A DNA stretch of 64,000 nucleotides from Apoda limacodes (lineage: Eukaryota; Arthropoda; Insecta; Lepidoptera; Limacodidae): contig OX291554.1 of the NCBI GenBank assembly GCA_946406115.1, positions 13,093,092 through 13,157,091 on the forward strand, written 5' to 3'. Below, piece after piece: positions 47,601 to 56,384 of this stretch (positions are counted from its first letter, which is position 1; the number at the start of each line of letters is the position of its first letter). The translations under genes were made by a program, and so were the position numbers. The notes beneath the pieces are model-generated. The model was not told where the DNA came from, made no database searches, and saw only the letters and a program-made list of their open reading frames with translations.

Positions 47601-47692
47601 AAATCCACATTATATGTGGATGGAGTAGCCGCTGTGCAAACTCTTTTCTTTTTCTGTCTTCTGGCCATAATATATATAAAAAAAAGTTACTT
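44631..47692 (-). mobile_element. family A non-LTR retrotransposon, copy 2 (intact ORF)
   Basis: A 22-T run (44631-44652, the poly(A) tail), a 49-nt 3' UTR, the full ORF, then only about 24 nt of leader (GTAACTTTTTTTTATATATA) shared with copy 1. The upstream GC-rich 5' UTR of copy 1 is absent, so this copy is slightly 5'-truncated and probably lacks its own promoter. It lies in the chitin-binding gene intron, sense to the gene. No clear target duplication was found. Confidence 0.92.
44702..47668 (-). CDS. family A endonuclease/reverse transcriptase, complete 988-aa ORF
   Basis: A single uninterrupted ORF carrying out target-primed reverse transcription. The APE endonuclease domain (about residues 20-240) has N25, E52, GDFN 158-161 and SDH 232-234. 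A basic linker follows (RFSKKATARAKFQF). The RT domain includes SSGPDGIPAVVLK, NYRPIAITSLLSKVMERVI, QYGFRHGRSTGDLL, D609 of LDIAKAFD, GVPQGSVLSPTLF and YADD 693-696. The C-terminal domain (LLYKSQVRPHMEYCCHLWAG, LWNELPAKVF) ends at VHRLR. All catalytic residues I can check are present, so the protein could be active. There is no separate ORF1 (gag) and no RNase H is recognised. Length and start equal those of copy 1. Promoter loss by 5' truncation makes autonomous expression doubtful unless host intron transcription supplies it. Confidence 0.95.
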   Translation of the reverse strand: MARRQKKKRVCTAATPSTYNVDFCNIRGIHANLNAVHHHLETAQPTILFLTETQISCPADTSYLHYPGYKLEHNFMSRAGVCMFVREDICCRRLHSLEDRDLSILWVRVDYGGHTRIYACLYRSHSGDTDVTRLFTHLSLTTDKVLEQYPTAELVILGDFNAHHREWLGSRTNNYAGISAHEFALTYGFSQLVLSPTRIPDIEEHTSSLLDLLLTTRPDGYSVSVDAPLGSSDHCLVRTQVSCTQPDPSGPTNWRRVWHYKSADWDGLREFYASYPWRQICFNSEDPDVCAAAVTETILAGMECYIPNPRVAAGVKKRPWFNRSCRKAKILKQNAYEAWTTARYNKDPNISELKRKLNAASRFSKKATARAKFQFIGKIGGRLASYPSGSRAFWSLAKAAEGNFCQSSLPPLRKTDGDLAHSAKEKADLLGSLFASNSNMNDEGAVPPTIPWCGKSIPEISITQREVRRALLSLDVHKSSGPDGIPAVVLKQCAPELCPVLTRLFALSYHTRQFPSTWKTANVHPVPKKGERSDPSNYRPIAITSLLSKVMERVINTQLLRYLEVHDLVSDRQYGFRHGRSTGDLLVYLTHRWALAIESQGEALACSLDIAKAFDRVWHRGLLSKLPSYGVPEGLCKWVASFLSGRRIRTVVDGSCSDSMDINAGVPQGSVLSPTLFLLHINDMLDINNIHCYADDSTGDTFYTGRANIPRSVVEENRGELVSQIETTLSQVSDWGRVNLVRFNPTKTQVCAFTAKKTPFTVVPQFQNTPLSISKSIGILGVDISSDVQFRDHLQDKVKLASKKLGVLNRAKQCFTSGQRLLLYKSQVRPHMEYCCHLWAGAPGYQLDPFDSVQRRAVRIVDDPILTCGIEPLSLRRDFASLCVFYRLYNGLCSEELFEMMPTATFYHRTARHRQGIHSHTLEPKWSRTVRFQRNFLPRTLKLWNELPAKVFCKDYSMEFFKKKVIRFLKGRQRASDTPGVASVHRLR

Positions 47693-47892
47693 GTTCGGTT
47701 CTCTATAAAATCTACAGATAATTCCATTACAGCTTAGTAAGCTAAGTAATTAAGGTTTGAGTCTTATTTGATATGTACGAGTAAAAAGTCTCTTTGGTAT
47801 TTCTTATACACAAGCGATAGGCTCAATACCTATCACGCAGGACTAAAGTAGTTGGTAAAAGGAGCTAGTCCCTTTCCAAGCTAACCCATTAC
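47693..47892. other. short flank, no feature
   Basis: Unique AT-rich sequence between copy 2 and the decayed plus-strand copy. Confidence 0.5.
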
Positions 47893-48696
47893 CATCTCAA
47901 AGAGCATTGGGATCTTTGGTGTTGACATCTCCAGCGATGTTCTGTTCCGAGATGATTTGGAAGACAAGGTTTTTTTTTTTTGACGTGACAACGTCTTATA
48001 AATTGGTTTGCCGGGTGACACTTCAAGAAACTGCGTTACGCTCCGCTCACGTTATGCGCTCACAATGAGAGCGAGTGAGAGGCACGCGGCATGGTTAGCC
48101 CGCCTAAGAGCGAGAGAGACAGACATAAAAAGTGAAAGGCACAAGTTGTCACGTAAAACTTTCGCCCGTATACCGACTTTACAGGCAACCAGTTTTTTTT
48201 TTATTCCACTAAGGTGGCAAACAAGCTTACGGCCCGCCTGATGGTAAGCGGTCACCGTAGCCTATGGACGCTTGCAACACCAGGGGTATCACTTGCGCGT
48301 TGTCGACCCTAAAAAGGTGAAGCTAGCGTCCAAAATACTTGGAGTACTCAACAGAGCGAGGCACTTAACCGCAGGGCAAAGGTTGCTGCTTTACAAATTG
48401 CAAGTCCGTCCCTATATGGAGTACTGCTGCCATGTCTGGGCGGGTGCACCCGGTTACTTGGCTTGGCTCTTTTGACTTGATTCAATGACGGGCTGAGAAA
48501 AGCTCAACGATCAGCTCAGCTTGTGAGTTTGATCACAAGCCGTATCGTACCCTTCAGTCTGAAAAAAGAGTTTGCCTCCCTGTGTGTGTTCTACTGCTTT
48601 TATAATTGGATGTGTTCTAAAGAATTGTTCAAAATGATATCTACGGCTTCTCTCTACCATCACACCGCTCACCATCGGCAGTAAATTCATCCTTAT
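47893..48696 (+). pseudogene. family A fragment interrupted by a later family A insertion
   Basis: CATCTCAAAGAGCATTGGGA up to GGAAGACAAGG (47969), then a 344-bp insertion, then AAGGTGAAGCTAGCGTCC (from 48314) through GCAAGTCCGTCCCTATATGG and TCTACCATCACACCGCTCAC. It aligns with 21598-22030 of copy 1. Stops and frameshifts abound. Confidence 0.88.
47970..48313 (-). mobile_element. young family A 3' end plus about 210 bp of foreign sequence and a second A-tail
   Basis: Read on the minus strand: about 120 bp identical or nearly so to the 3' end of copy 2 (48307-48193), an A-run of about 11, then about 210 bp unrelated to family A (48190-47982), then a terminal run of 12 A (47981-47970). The whole block splits the decayed host copy and is bracketed by AAGG on both sides (47966-47969 and 48314-48317), suggesting a single insertion with a short target duplication. 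The structure fits 3' transduction or a nested composite. The foreign part has a small inverted ACGTGACAAC / GTTGTCACGT pair and could itself be a repeat. Confidence 0.7.
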
Positions 48697-49009
48697 TTTG
48701 TTAGTGCCGTCAGTGGAAACCGCGCTGTACGAGTCCAGATTCTGTTTGCCATCCTAGGGATGTAAGTGCTTGCATACTTACATGCGAATTGAGCTATAAG
48801 GCATGGCATTCGTTCCATGAACCGATGACAGTTAGGGAACAATGGTGCTTGAATGAAATCTTGTGTGTGTACATGGTAGTAGTATACAGCTACGTAGCTA
48901 CGTTATGGTACGACGATCGAACAAAAGATACTTGATAGGTTCAATTGTTGTCACTGTATAGTAAATGGGGCAGGAAAGACTTTAAGTTGAACAGTATGTG
49001 TAAGCTCAC
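48697..49009. other. intron end, no other feature
   Basis: GAAACCGCGCTGTACGAG and ATTCTGTTTGCCATCCTAGG suggest another retroelement scrap; not identified. Contains the intron donor at its right edge. Confidence 0.4.
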
Positions 49010-49120
49010 CTTGGCAGCGTGTATCCATATCGGCGAAGAAGCCAGGGTACTGCTGGTCATCGCAGTAGAAGTTGGTGTATGGAACTGCGCCCAGCACTGG
49101 ATAGTCTGTTCCTGGTTTCC
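49010..49120 (-). CDS. chitin-binding type-2 domain protein, internal exon
   Basis: This 111-bp exon is bounded by an acceptor (CATGTTCCAG|GG) and a donor (CCAAG|GTGAGC) on the minus strand. It begins with the last two bases of a split codon, then encodes KPGTDYPVLGAVPYTNFYCD, then DQQYPGFFADMDTRCQ. The KPG-DYPVL lead and the C-x15-C pair are the N-terminal part of the CBM14 domain seen in insect single-domain chitin-binding proteins. Its one-base 3' phase matches the two-base 5' phase of the exon at 38392. An upstream exon must supply the signal peptide and is not securely located. The overlapping open frame read in another phase (48941-49129) is a shadow. Confidence 0.87.
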
Positions 49121-49244
49121 CTGGAACATGCAGAATAAAGTTTTTTTAAGAGCTCAAACTTCAAATATGACAATTTTTATAATTTCTTATTTTAATAACG
49201 GTCACATTCAGCTAAAAGTTTTCATTTAAAACAAAAAATATCGC

Positions 49245-49495
49245 GACAACTCCGGTACAAAAGACATCAACGTGCGCCATAACGACCGGTGCAAAAGATA
49301 TCAACGTGCGACCTAACGCACGCTACAACGGACAACAGCATGTGTCTTAACACCCGCGGTACAACCGACATAAACGTATATCTCAATAGCTGGTAGAAAA
49401 GTCATCGACGTGCGCCTTAACACCGAGAACAGCAAACGTCATCGTGTGTCTCAATACCTTTAAAACCCGACGCAAAAGACATTAATGTGGCCCAA
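49245..49495. repeat. degenerate minisatellite, seven units of 34-41 bp
   Basis: Units resemble CCGGTACAAAAGACATCAAC followed by GTGCGCCTTAA. Unit ends fall at 49282, 49316, 49350, 49386, 49420, 49454 and 49495. It lies just 125 bp upstream of the internal exon of the chitin-binding gene. Confidence 0.75.
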
Positions 49496-49689
49496 CGTTA
49501 TATAGGTATGCATGTATGTATGAACAAATCAATTAACATCTCTATTGAATTGCTAATATTGTAATTCTTCTAGTGTCGGTTCATTTATTCTTCTTTCTTT
49601 AACGAAACTATCTTTTTGTATTACTTAAAAACTATTTTAAAATACCTCTACCGAATGCTTAACCGCTTTTTTTGTAAAACTGACAACTA

Positions 49690-49800
49690 CCATTTGCATA
49701 ATTCCCAGGTTCGATGCGCAGTTCGTGCGAGTCGAGTCGAAGACGGTTCGATTCGCACGACCGCCGCGCCCTCTCGCCGTAACCAACACATTGCACTGAT
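49690..49800 (-). promoter_or_regulatory. GC-rich patch, possible promoter or 5' exon of the chitin-binding gene
   Basis: A CpG-rich island of about 100 bp in AT-rich DNA. Read on the minus strand it starts with an initiator-like ATCAGTG (49794-49800) and contains GGTCGTG, a match to the insect downstream promoter element word, but about 8 bp too far downstream. It also holds a near-perfect 13-bp stem (49723-49735 with 49748-49760). Suggestive only. Confidence 0.25.
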
Positions 49801-50744
49801 AAGAAACCATCGCGGTTTGTTACTTTCACTGCGTCTACCTACACTATGCCCGTTACTAATTATTCGCGAAATTTCGGACTAAAACAATAATCTAAATAAA
49901 AACTACTTTTTCTTTTGACACTGATTATCTATTTTATTCGATTGCCGTATTAAAGTACTTTAATCTGTTTCATTATTACTTAAAGAAAAAAATTAAACTA
50001 TTTAAACGTTAGGGTTTTAGATTTAAAGTCAAGACTTTCTTTAACTTGATCCTTTTCGTGTTTTTGTCTCTATTATTTTTTCTTATAAACCCAAAAACTT
50101 TAGAGCACAGCTTCTTTTCAATACCTATACCATACTATTAGGTACTACTATTAACCCTTACACTAAATGATTCATTAACCTTAGATATATTAACTACTAA
50201 TACCACAATAATATTAACACCTTAAACCCGTTAAATAATACGAAAATACATCACCTATTCAACAAATATTATCACAAGCTATAAACACTGAACCATTGTA
50301 ACCTTACATGTTGTCAACAATTCTATTGATCGATTGACTGAACAATCACCGCATTCAATCCGTGAAGGTTCCAGCCGTGGCTTTCAATTATCTTTAGGAT
50401 TTATTCGAGTTTTGTCTGAGAACCGATGGTTCAAGGTACTTTGGTAGGAACTGATCGTTGCAAGCGGTGCAGTCGCCTCTGACCCTTGATTCAATATTGA
50501 CAAACAAGAAGGCAGCCAGGATTACATAATTAGATGCGTTCTATTGATTTTAATTTAAAAAAATATATATTTTTATAGTCACTTAATTTAGTTTTATTAT
50601 TTTATTTAACTTAAAGAGACTGTTACTGTTGTTATAAATATGTGGCTATTTTTATGATATTTCAGTCAAATAAGACAGATTGCAATTAACTTGCCTAATA
50701 ATTGTTCGTTTACTATGAATTATTAATATTTTGTTTTACTATAT
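49801..50744. other. no confident gene; possible signal-peptide frame at 50394-50540
   Basis: The minus-strand frame 50540-50394 reads NYVILAAFLFVNIES, then RVRGDCTACNDQFLPKYLEP and on to a stop. The hydrophobic start looks like a secretory signal, but there is no ATG, no good donor, and the phase does not fit the 49120 exon. The remainder is AT-rich. Confidence 0.3.
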
Positions 50745-50985
50745 GTATTGTAGTATCGGCAGGAAGACGGGTTCGATCCCCGTACAGGACAAACATTTAT
50801 TATTTGTGTTTAAAAATTATGTTTGTCTTGAGTCCTGGTGTTTTCTACGTATAATATGTATGTATTTACATACGAAATATTAATTATTTTTATTAGTTGT
50901 CTGGTATTCATATTACAAGCTTAGCGTGGCACCAAATGGCGCTGTGTGTAATGTCTGGATATATTTATATTTATTTATATCACAT
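50745..50985 (+). mobile_element. tRNA-derived SINE, head truncated
   Basis: GGCAGGAAGACGGGTTCGAT, then CCCCGTACAGGACAAACATT, contains a B-box (GTTCGATCC, 50771-50779). The body GTTTGTCTTGAGTCCTGGTG, the GGCGCTGTGTGTAATGTCTG and the ATTTATATTTATTTAT tail follow. No A-box remains. Confidence 0.65.
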
Positions 50986-51997
50986 ATAATAAAAGTCAAA
51001 TCAATACCGGAATTCAAAGTTATAAATTCAATACAATTGATACTAAATACAATCATGTACTTAAAAGTTTCATGGTTTTGCGTTTGCTGAAATAAGTTGC
51101 AGTAAACTAATCAAGTACCATATTTTTAATGTATTAGACCCTAGACACTTATGTCAAGTTGTTTTATAAAAATACCCACTGGTTTTTTGATTTTATTTGT
51201 CTTAAAGTATAAGATTATTACATAAACATATATCACAGGTAATGTATAGGTAGATATATATTACATAGAGTTATTGCAGACGCATTCTCTTCTAATTGTC
51301 TAAAGGATCTATGACATTTTAAAAAATTAATGCTTAAATATTTATCTTACCTAGCTACCTATTAATTAAAACTATTATAGGTAACTTCTGACATGTAACA
51401 GTAACATTCATTTATTTATTATATTCTAATTAAATATTACTTATTGCGTTTTATATGGCTACCGTAAATAAAGCAAAAAATGTGTTTTAGGGTGCCTTCG
51501 TTATTATTATTTCTTTGCAACATCCTGTACATATATGTATATATATAGCCGTATATGGGGTGTTGATGATGCTGAAGCTCTGTCTTGAAAATCATTGTTA
51601 TGTATTTTTCGTTTTTAATGTATAAAACCTCAGTAAAATCTTGGGTATTCAATTAATTCATATTTAAAAAAATCATATTTGACAATTACCGAACGTAACG
51701 TAAATCTAACCAATGACCATAATTTAGCACAAACTGTTAGTGAAAGGCGTAAATGCAATAATTCAATTACGGTGCGTGAAGTAAAAGGGCCAGTATCGTG
51801 ATGCTAACCCTAACAGGGAAATAGTTTTAAAGGTTTCATTCCAAATGCATATCAATCCCCGTAAAATAAACTTAATATCGGTAAAAACAAGATGTAATGG
51901 ACTTGCGGTATTGATGTCTTGTTTGCATTCCGATATAAATATTTTTTGTACATTTTCAATAATAAGTACACACTAGTTACTGTAACATTTTGTTCTT
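50986..51997. other. no gene recognised
   Basis: AT-rich sequence with short frames only. Confidence 0.5.
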
Positions 51998-52200
51998 TTT
52001 GGGGTTCCGTAGCCAAATGGAAAAAAAACAGCCCCTTGAAAATTCGTCATGTCCATCCGTCTGTTTGTCACAGCCATATAATTACGTCGTCTTTGGGTAG
52101 ATATACTAATAAATTTTGTGAACCGCCATAAGGTATTTTATGAAAATTGTGAATTTTTTTTTTTTATTATCTCTCGGTTCATTGTGTAGAGCTGAGTAGC
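51998..52200 (+). repeat. GGTTCCGTAGCCAAATGG-type dispersed repeat, partial
   Basis: TTTTTGGGGTTCCGTAGCCA, then ATTCGTCATGTCCATCCGTC, then GTGAACCGCCATAAGG. This is the left part of a common lepidopteran dispersed repeat. The right end is absent. Confidence 0.5.
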
Positions 52201-52437
52201 TTTTACTTTTTTTATTTCACGTCATCTTGGTATGATTGGATAGGGCTTTGAATAAGATTTACTTTTACCTGTGATTGACAATACACAGACAGACAAGCGC
52301 AAGGTAAATTCAAAAACGTATGCCTTACCTACTGCTTATCTAAGAATAAAAAGTGTTAGGCAATAACAATGGATTGTTTATTTATTTCAAACCTTAACTA
52401 GTAAGGTATACCATAACAAGTATTTTTTCATTATAAA
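52201..52437. other. no feature
   Basis: AT-rich spacer. Confidence 0.5.
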
Positions 52438-52473
52438 CTAGCTTTTACACGTGGCTGCGCCCGCCCTAAACGG
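52438..52473 (-). mobile_element. Helitron 3' terminus
   Basis: The reverse complement reads TTTAGGGCGGGCGCAGCC, then GTGTAAAAGCTAG|T, the standard Lep1 3' end with CTAG before T. A family A 3' end follows directly, so the retrotransposon probably inserted into or beside the Helitron. Confidence 0.65.
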
Positions 52474-52937
52474 TTTGCCTGATGGTAAGCAGTCACCGAG
52501 GCCTATGAACGCTTGTAACAACTGAGGTTACACTAGCGCGTTGCCGACCCTTCAAAAATCTAATAACTTCCTTCTTGAAAAACACAGAGTACGAATTTTC
52601 ATACTGTAGTCCTTAGAGAAAACCTTGGCAAGGAGCTAATTTCATAACTTATGCGTTCGCAGGAGAAAGTTTCTGTGAAACCGCACTGTACGTGACTATT
52701 AAGATGCTAAAGTAGGAGGATAAGTTCCCTGCCCATGGCAAGCGGTGCTATGATAGAAAGTAGCCGTGGGCATCATTTCAAACAATTACTTAGAACATCC
52801 CATTATACAAGCGGTAGAACACACACAGGAAGGCAAAGTCAGACTTAAGGGTTCGATACGGCTTGCACGTGTGAGATCGTCCAAGATTCTCTCAGCCCAT
52901 CGTTGAACCGAAGTAAAAAGAACCAAGTTGGTATTGC
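52474..52937 (-). mobile_element. family A 3' part, decayed
   Basis: TTTGCCTGATGGTAAGCAGT, then CGCGTTGCCGACCCTTC, CTGTAGTCCTTAGAGAAAAC and CATCGTTGAACCGAAG. It covers the 3' UTR and the last 140 or so codons, with several indels. Confidence 0.9.
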
Positions 52938-53175
52938 CTAAATTAAGTTCACGTTTGCGTAAATAATTAACAAATATACTACAAACTCACAAACTTTCGC
53001 ATTTAAGATATTAGTGGTAGTGGTAAAGAGCGAATTAACAATCGAAACCAGTTGGAATGACCGTAACTCACATGAATAAAGACGACTGTTTTAATACAAT
53101 GGGGGGAAATAAAAAATATTTTTTTAATTTGGTAACGTTAATGTGGTTAGGTTTTGCTCAACTGTATTAAATATA
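52938..53175. other. no feature
   Basis: AT-rich spacer. Confidence 0.5.
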
Positions 53176-53604
53176 GGCCAAGTGCGAGTCGCGCACGAAG
53201 GGTTCCGTACCATTATCCATAAAAACGCCAAAAAATCACGTTTTTTTCTATGGGAGCCCCACTAAAATATTTGTTTTATTTTAATTTAATTATTTATTTT
53301 GAAGTGATATATATTCACATATAACATTCTGTGAATATTTCAATCGCTTGCCTATTGCCGTTATCGATATCGAGCAAAAACGAGCTATAAAATCACGTTT
53401 GTTGTACGGGAGCCCCTTAAATATTTATTTAATTCTGTTTTTAAGTATTTGTTGTTATAGTGGCAACAGAAATGCATCATCTGTGAAAATTTCAACTGTC
53501 TAACTATCAAGGTTCATGAAATACAGCCTGGTGACAGGCGGACGGACAGCGGAGTCTTAGTAATAAGGTCCCGTTTTTACCTTTTGGGTTCGGAACCCTA
53601 AAAA
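53176..53604 (+). mobile_element. GGTTCCGTAC-type repeat, complete short form
   Basis: Left end GGCCAAGTGCGAGTCGCGCA, then CGAAGGGTTCCGTACC; two CACGTTT-x-GGGAGCCCC motifs inside; right end GGACGGACAGCGGAGTCTTA, then TTTTGGGTTCGGAACCCTAA. It is the inverted counterpart of 61464-61888. No coding capacity. Class uncertain. Confidence 0.65.
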
Positions 53605-54209
53605 GTTTGTTCCCTTTTGAAATGCAATCCATGCAAAAAGTCCATGTATATTTAAAAAAAAACTATATAAAACAGTTGATGAGATGTCAAAACGTCCTAC
53701 ACTTCAATATATTTGACTCCAGTCATTTTCAAAAGAACTTTGTAGGTAAATAAATCAAAACGTCGCCGAATCGAGGTGACAATCGAAACTGATGCGACCA
53801 AAACAAACTTAAGGTCGGTGCTTGAGGTAACAGCAAGGTCGCAGCCGAGTGCTTACATAATACTTAGTACCTCTTCAAAAGAAGACTTTTGGATAGAACC
53901 GTCTTTAAAACTTGTATAGCTTAGCTTTAACGCCTGATTTTTTGTAAAGTTTATTGTAATTTTTTGTAAAAATATTTGTTGCGTCGCCAATGGCAAAAAC
54001 GCAACCGTAGCAGTCAGTTACAGCTTTCGCCATCTTTGCATCGCTTCTGATGGAAACTTACAGAAAGGAGATTGTAATAAAATTTAAAAATAGAATAAAA
54101 TTCAAGGTACCGCGTTTGTTTTTCTAAAGATCCATTATGGCTGAAATAGATACGTTTGCTAAAAAATACCATGACAACACTAATTCCCGAAGAGGTGGTC
54201 ATAGATAAT
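53605..54209. other. no gene recognised
   Basis: AT-rich. The minus frame at 54014-54202 (62 codons) has no motif. Confidence 0.5.
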
Positions 54210-54456
54210 ATTTTTTTATACTACTAAGTTGGCAAACAAGCTTGCGGTCCGCCTGATGTTAAGCGATCACTGTTGCCTATCGACGCTTGCAACACCTCGG
54301 GCATCACTGGCGCGTTGCCGACCCTTCAAAAATCTTATAACTTCTTTCTTGAAGAACCCCATACTGTAGTCCTTAGAGAAAACCTTGACAGTGAGCTCAT
54401 TCCACAACCTAAGTGTTCGCGGGAACCGCACAGTTCGTCACCATTTAGGTTCTAAT
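54210..54456 (-). mobile_element. family A 3' end, decayed
   Basis: A T-run and TATACTACTAAGTTGGC, then CGCCTGATGTTAAGCGATCA, CTTGAAGAACCCCATACTGT and CCACAACCTAAGTGTTCGCG. Several point changes and a small deletion in the EVSLKPH-equivalent region. Confidence 0.92.
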
Positions 54457-55198
54457 ATATAAGTAAATCCAAAAAATCTTGTTAAATAGGATATAAGTAT
54501 GCATTTACTCTGAAATTTAGCTAATTATACCATATGAGAACCCTACTCTCGACTATAAGCAATAAATATTATGTCAATGACAGTGACGCGTCACATGCAG
54601 TGTCGTGTATCAAGTATTGTTTACACCAGTCAATGTTATGTAACTTCATTACCATCTGACCTGCTATAAACAGGTAGGAAATCATGACATTAGCAAGGCT
54701 AGGTTAAAAAAAACGTGTCATACCAAAGGTTATATATTCGATATTTCATGATCAAAATTTTCATTAATTATTATGATTTGAATTAACATGAGTATTCTTT
54801 GTGATTACTTATAAGACTTAAAGGTTATCCCATTAATCATTATTATGATACCGATTCATTTTGCATTTCTGAGGTTTGTACCTACCTTAAAGAGTTTACC
54901 ATGTCGGTTTGTATGTACCTAACTACATGCTTCCCCCAAGTTATAAGCGTTACCCCCAAAAAATACGCAGATTATCATGTACGGGTAATCTCTGCACTTA
55001 CGTACCTACAGAACCTATATTAAATATTTTCATACTAATAGTAAGCTACACTATCTCTGTGTAGCCTATTTTGGCTATAATTTTTTATTTATTTTAATAA
55101 GTTACTATTTCTTCGTGTTGTAACGAAGCAATTACCTTAGTACTTGATTTCTGGCGCAGGGATAACTTGTATATTGTGAGTAGGATAAAGATTTAGAA
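54457..55198. other. no gene recognised
   Basis: AT-rich spacer. Confidence 0.5.
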
Positions 55199-55370
55199 TA
55201 CTAACAACCCAAAAACGAAGGAGATTGAGTTTCAGAATACTTAAATCGCAAAAAGGAATGAGATAGAGTTTCAGAACACCAAAGACTTCTTTTTAAAAAC
55301 TAACGTCGAAAAAACGAAGAAGATACAGTATCAGTAGAATACTAACGACGCAAAAACGAAGGAGATTTAT
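55199..55370. repeat. tandem repeat, unit about 39-42 bp
   Basis: CTAACAACCCAAAAACGAAG, then GAGATTGAGTTTCAGAATA, recurs at 55239 and 55299 and partly at 55341, with a more diverged stretch at 55278-55298. Confidence 0.7.
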
Positions 55371-56144
55371 AAGTTATAAGCCTGTGTGTGTGTGTTTGTA
55401 GTCTTATATAGATGAGCCTCCGCATAAACAGATTCCAATACTGTTGTTTTTGTTTAAAGGCTGGTGTAATCGAAAGGGTTCTTAGCTATGTTTGGTGGAA
55501 AGATAATCAGCTCTTTTGCTAGTGAGTCAATAAACCTCTACCATACAAAGGACCTTTAGGTATATCACTTATACTCTTCCGATCGCCTGGAACTTAAGTT
55601 CGTACGAAGATTTAAATGGATGCTGGCAAGCAAGTTCCAAAAATTAAAAAAATAGCTGCGACATACAAGTTTTTACCGTAAGGTTACCGTTTTATCTCTT
55701 TGGTACGGAACCATCATTATTGTAAATAACTTTAACTGACACGACAAATATTTTTTGAGCAATAATTTTGAGCTATTAATAAATATCATTAAATAATAAT
55801 TTAAAATATAATAAAAGATACCCGAACTCGATTATTACGAAAACAATTAAGTAAAACACAGACTTATAAAATTGAATGGAAAACCAATTTAAGTATTCAA
55901 TTCATATAAATTAAACATAAGCACATAACCACATGCATATAATCTGCCTAAAAGATAAAGCAAAAGGTTGTGGTTTAGAGAAGGATTTCGACATTTTGTC
56001 ATCTGCATAGAGTGAAACCGCAACAGTTTCACAATATTTCACTGATTCATAATAAATTTCAATATAGATCAACTGTTTTATCTTTTCCGCTTATACTCAT
56101 AGCAAAAATTATGTTTGTATGTTATAATAAATTAAAACATTATC
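55371..56144. other. no gene recognised
   Basis: AT-rich. A short (GT)n lies at about 55384-55396. Confidence 0.5.
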
Positions 56145-56232
56145 TTGCAACACCAGGGATATTACTCACCCGTTGCCAACTCTTTAAAATATTCTTCATT
56201 CTTGAAGAACCCTATACTGTAGTCTGCAGAGT
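56145..56232 (-). mobile_element. family A fragment
   Basis: TTGCAACACCAGGGATATTA, then CTTGAAGAACCCTATACTGT. Remnant of the last 30 or so codons. Confidence 0.85.
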
Positions 56233-56384
56233 AAAATATCAAAAAAATATATTTTATGTGCCACGAAAAAACGTCACACTTTAATAAATACTTTTGAGAC
56301 AGGAAGTGTCTAAGAACAAGTAAGCAAGTTTTACAGATTAACGAAAAACATTACTCACTCATGAAAAATATATCTATCTATCTA

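Larger units (their letters stand above)
38393..49009 (-). other. 10.6-kb intron of the chitin-binding gene, filled with transposons
   Basis: Donor G|GTGAGC at 49009 and acceptor TTTTCAG|CA at 38393, read on the minus strand. The intron contains an open full-ORF family A copy in the sense direction, at least five family A fragments, a 5S-derived repeat, an RTE remnant, a SINE and a Helitron. Between 38393 and 40030 I see only AT-rich DNA, with a possible scrap of a family A 3' end at 39370-39402. Confidence 0.8.

Noticed and set aside
48008..48241. 77-codon frame through the foreign part of the composite insertion
   Set aside because: It runs from unrelated sequence into the antisense of a family A 3' UTR, so it cannot be a conserved protein.
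49741..49800. defined core promoter with initiator plus downstream element
   Set aside because: The downstream motif is about 8 bp away from the required distance, so only a weak candidate was kept.
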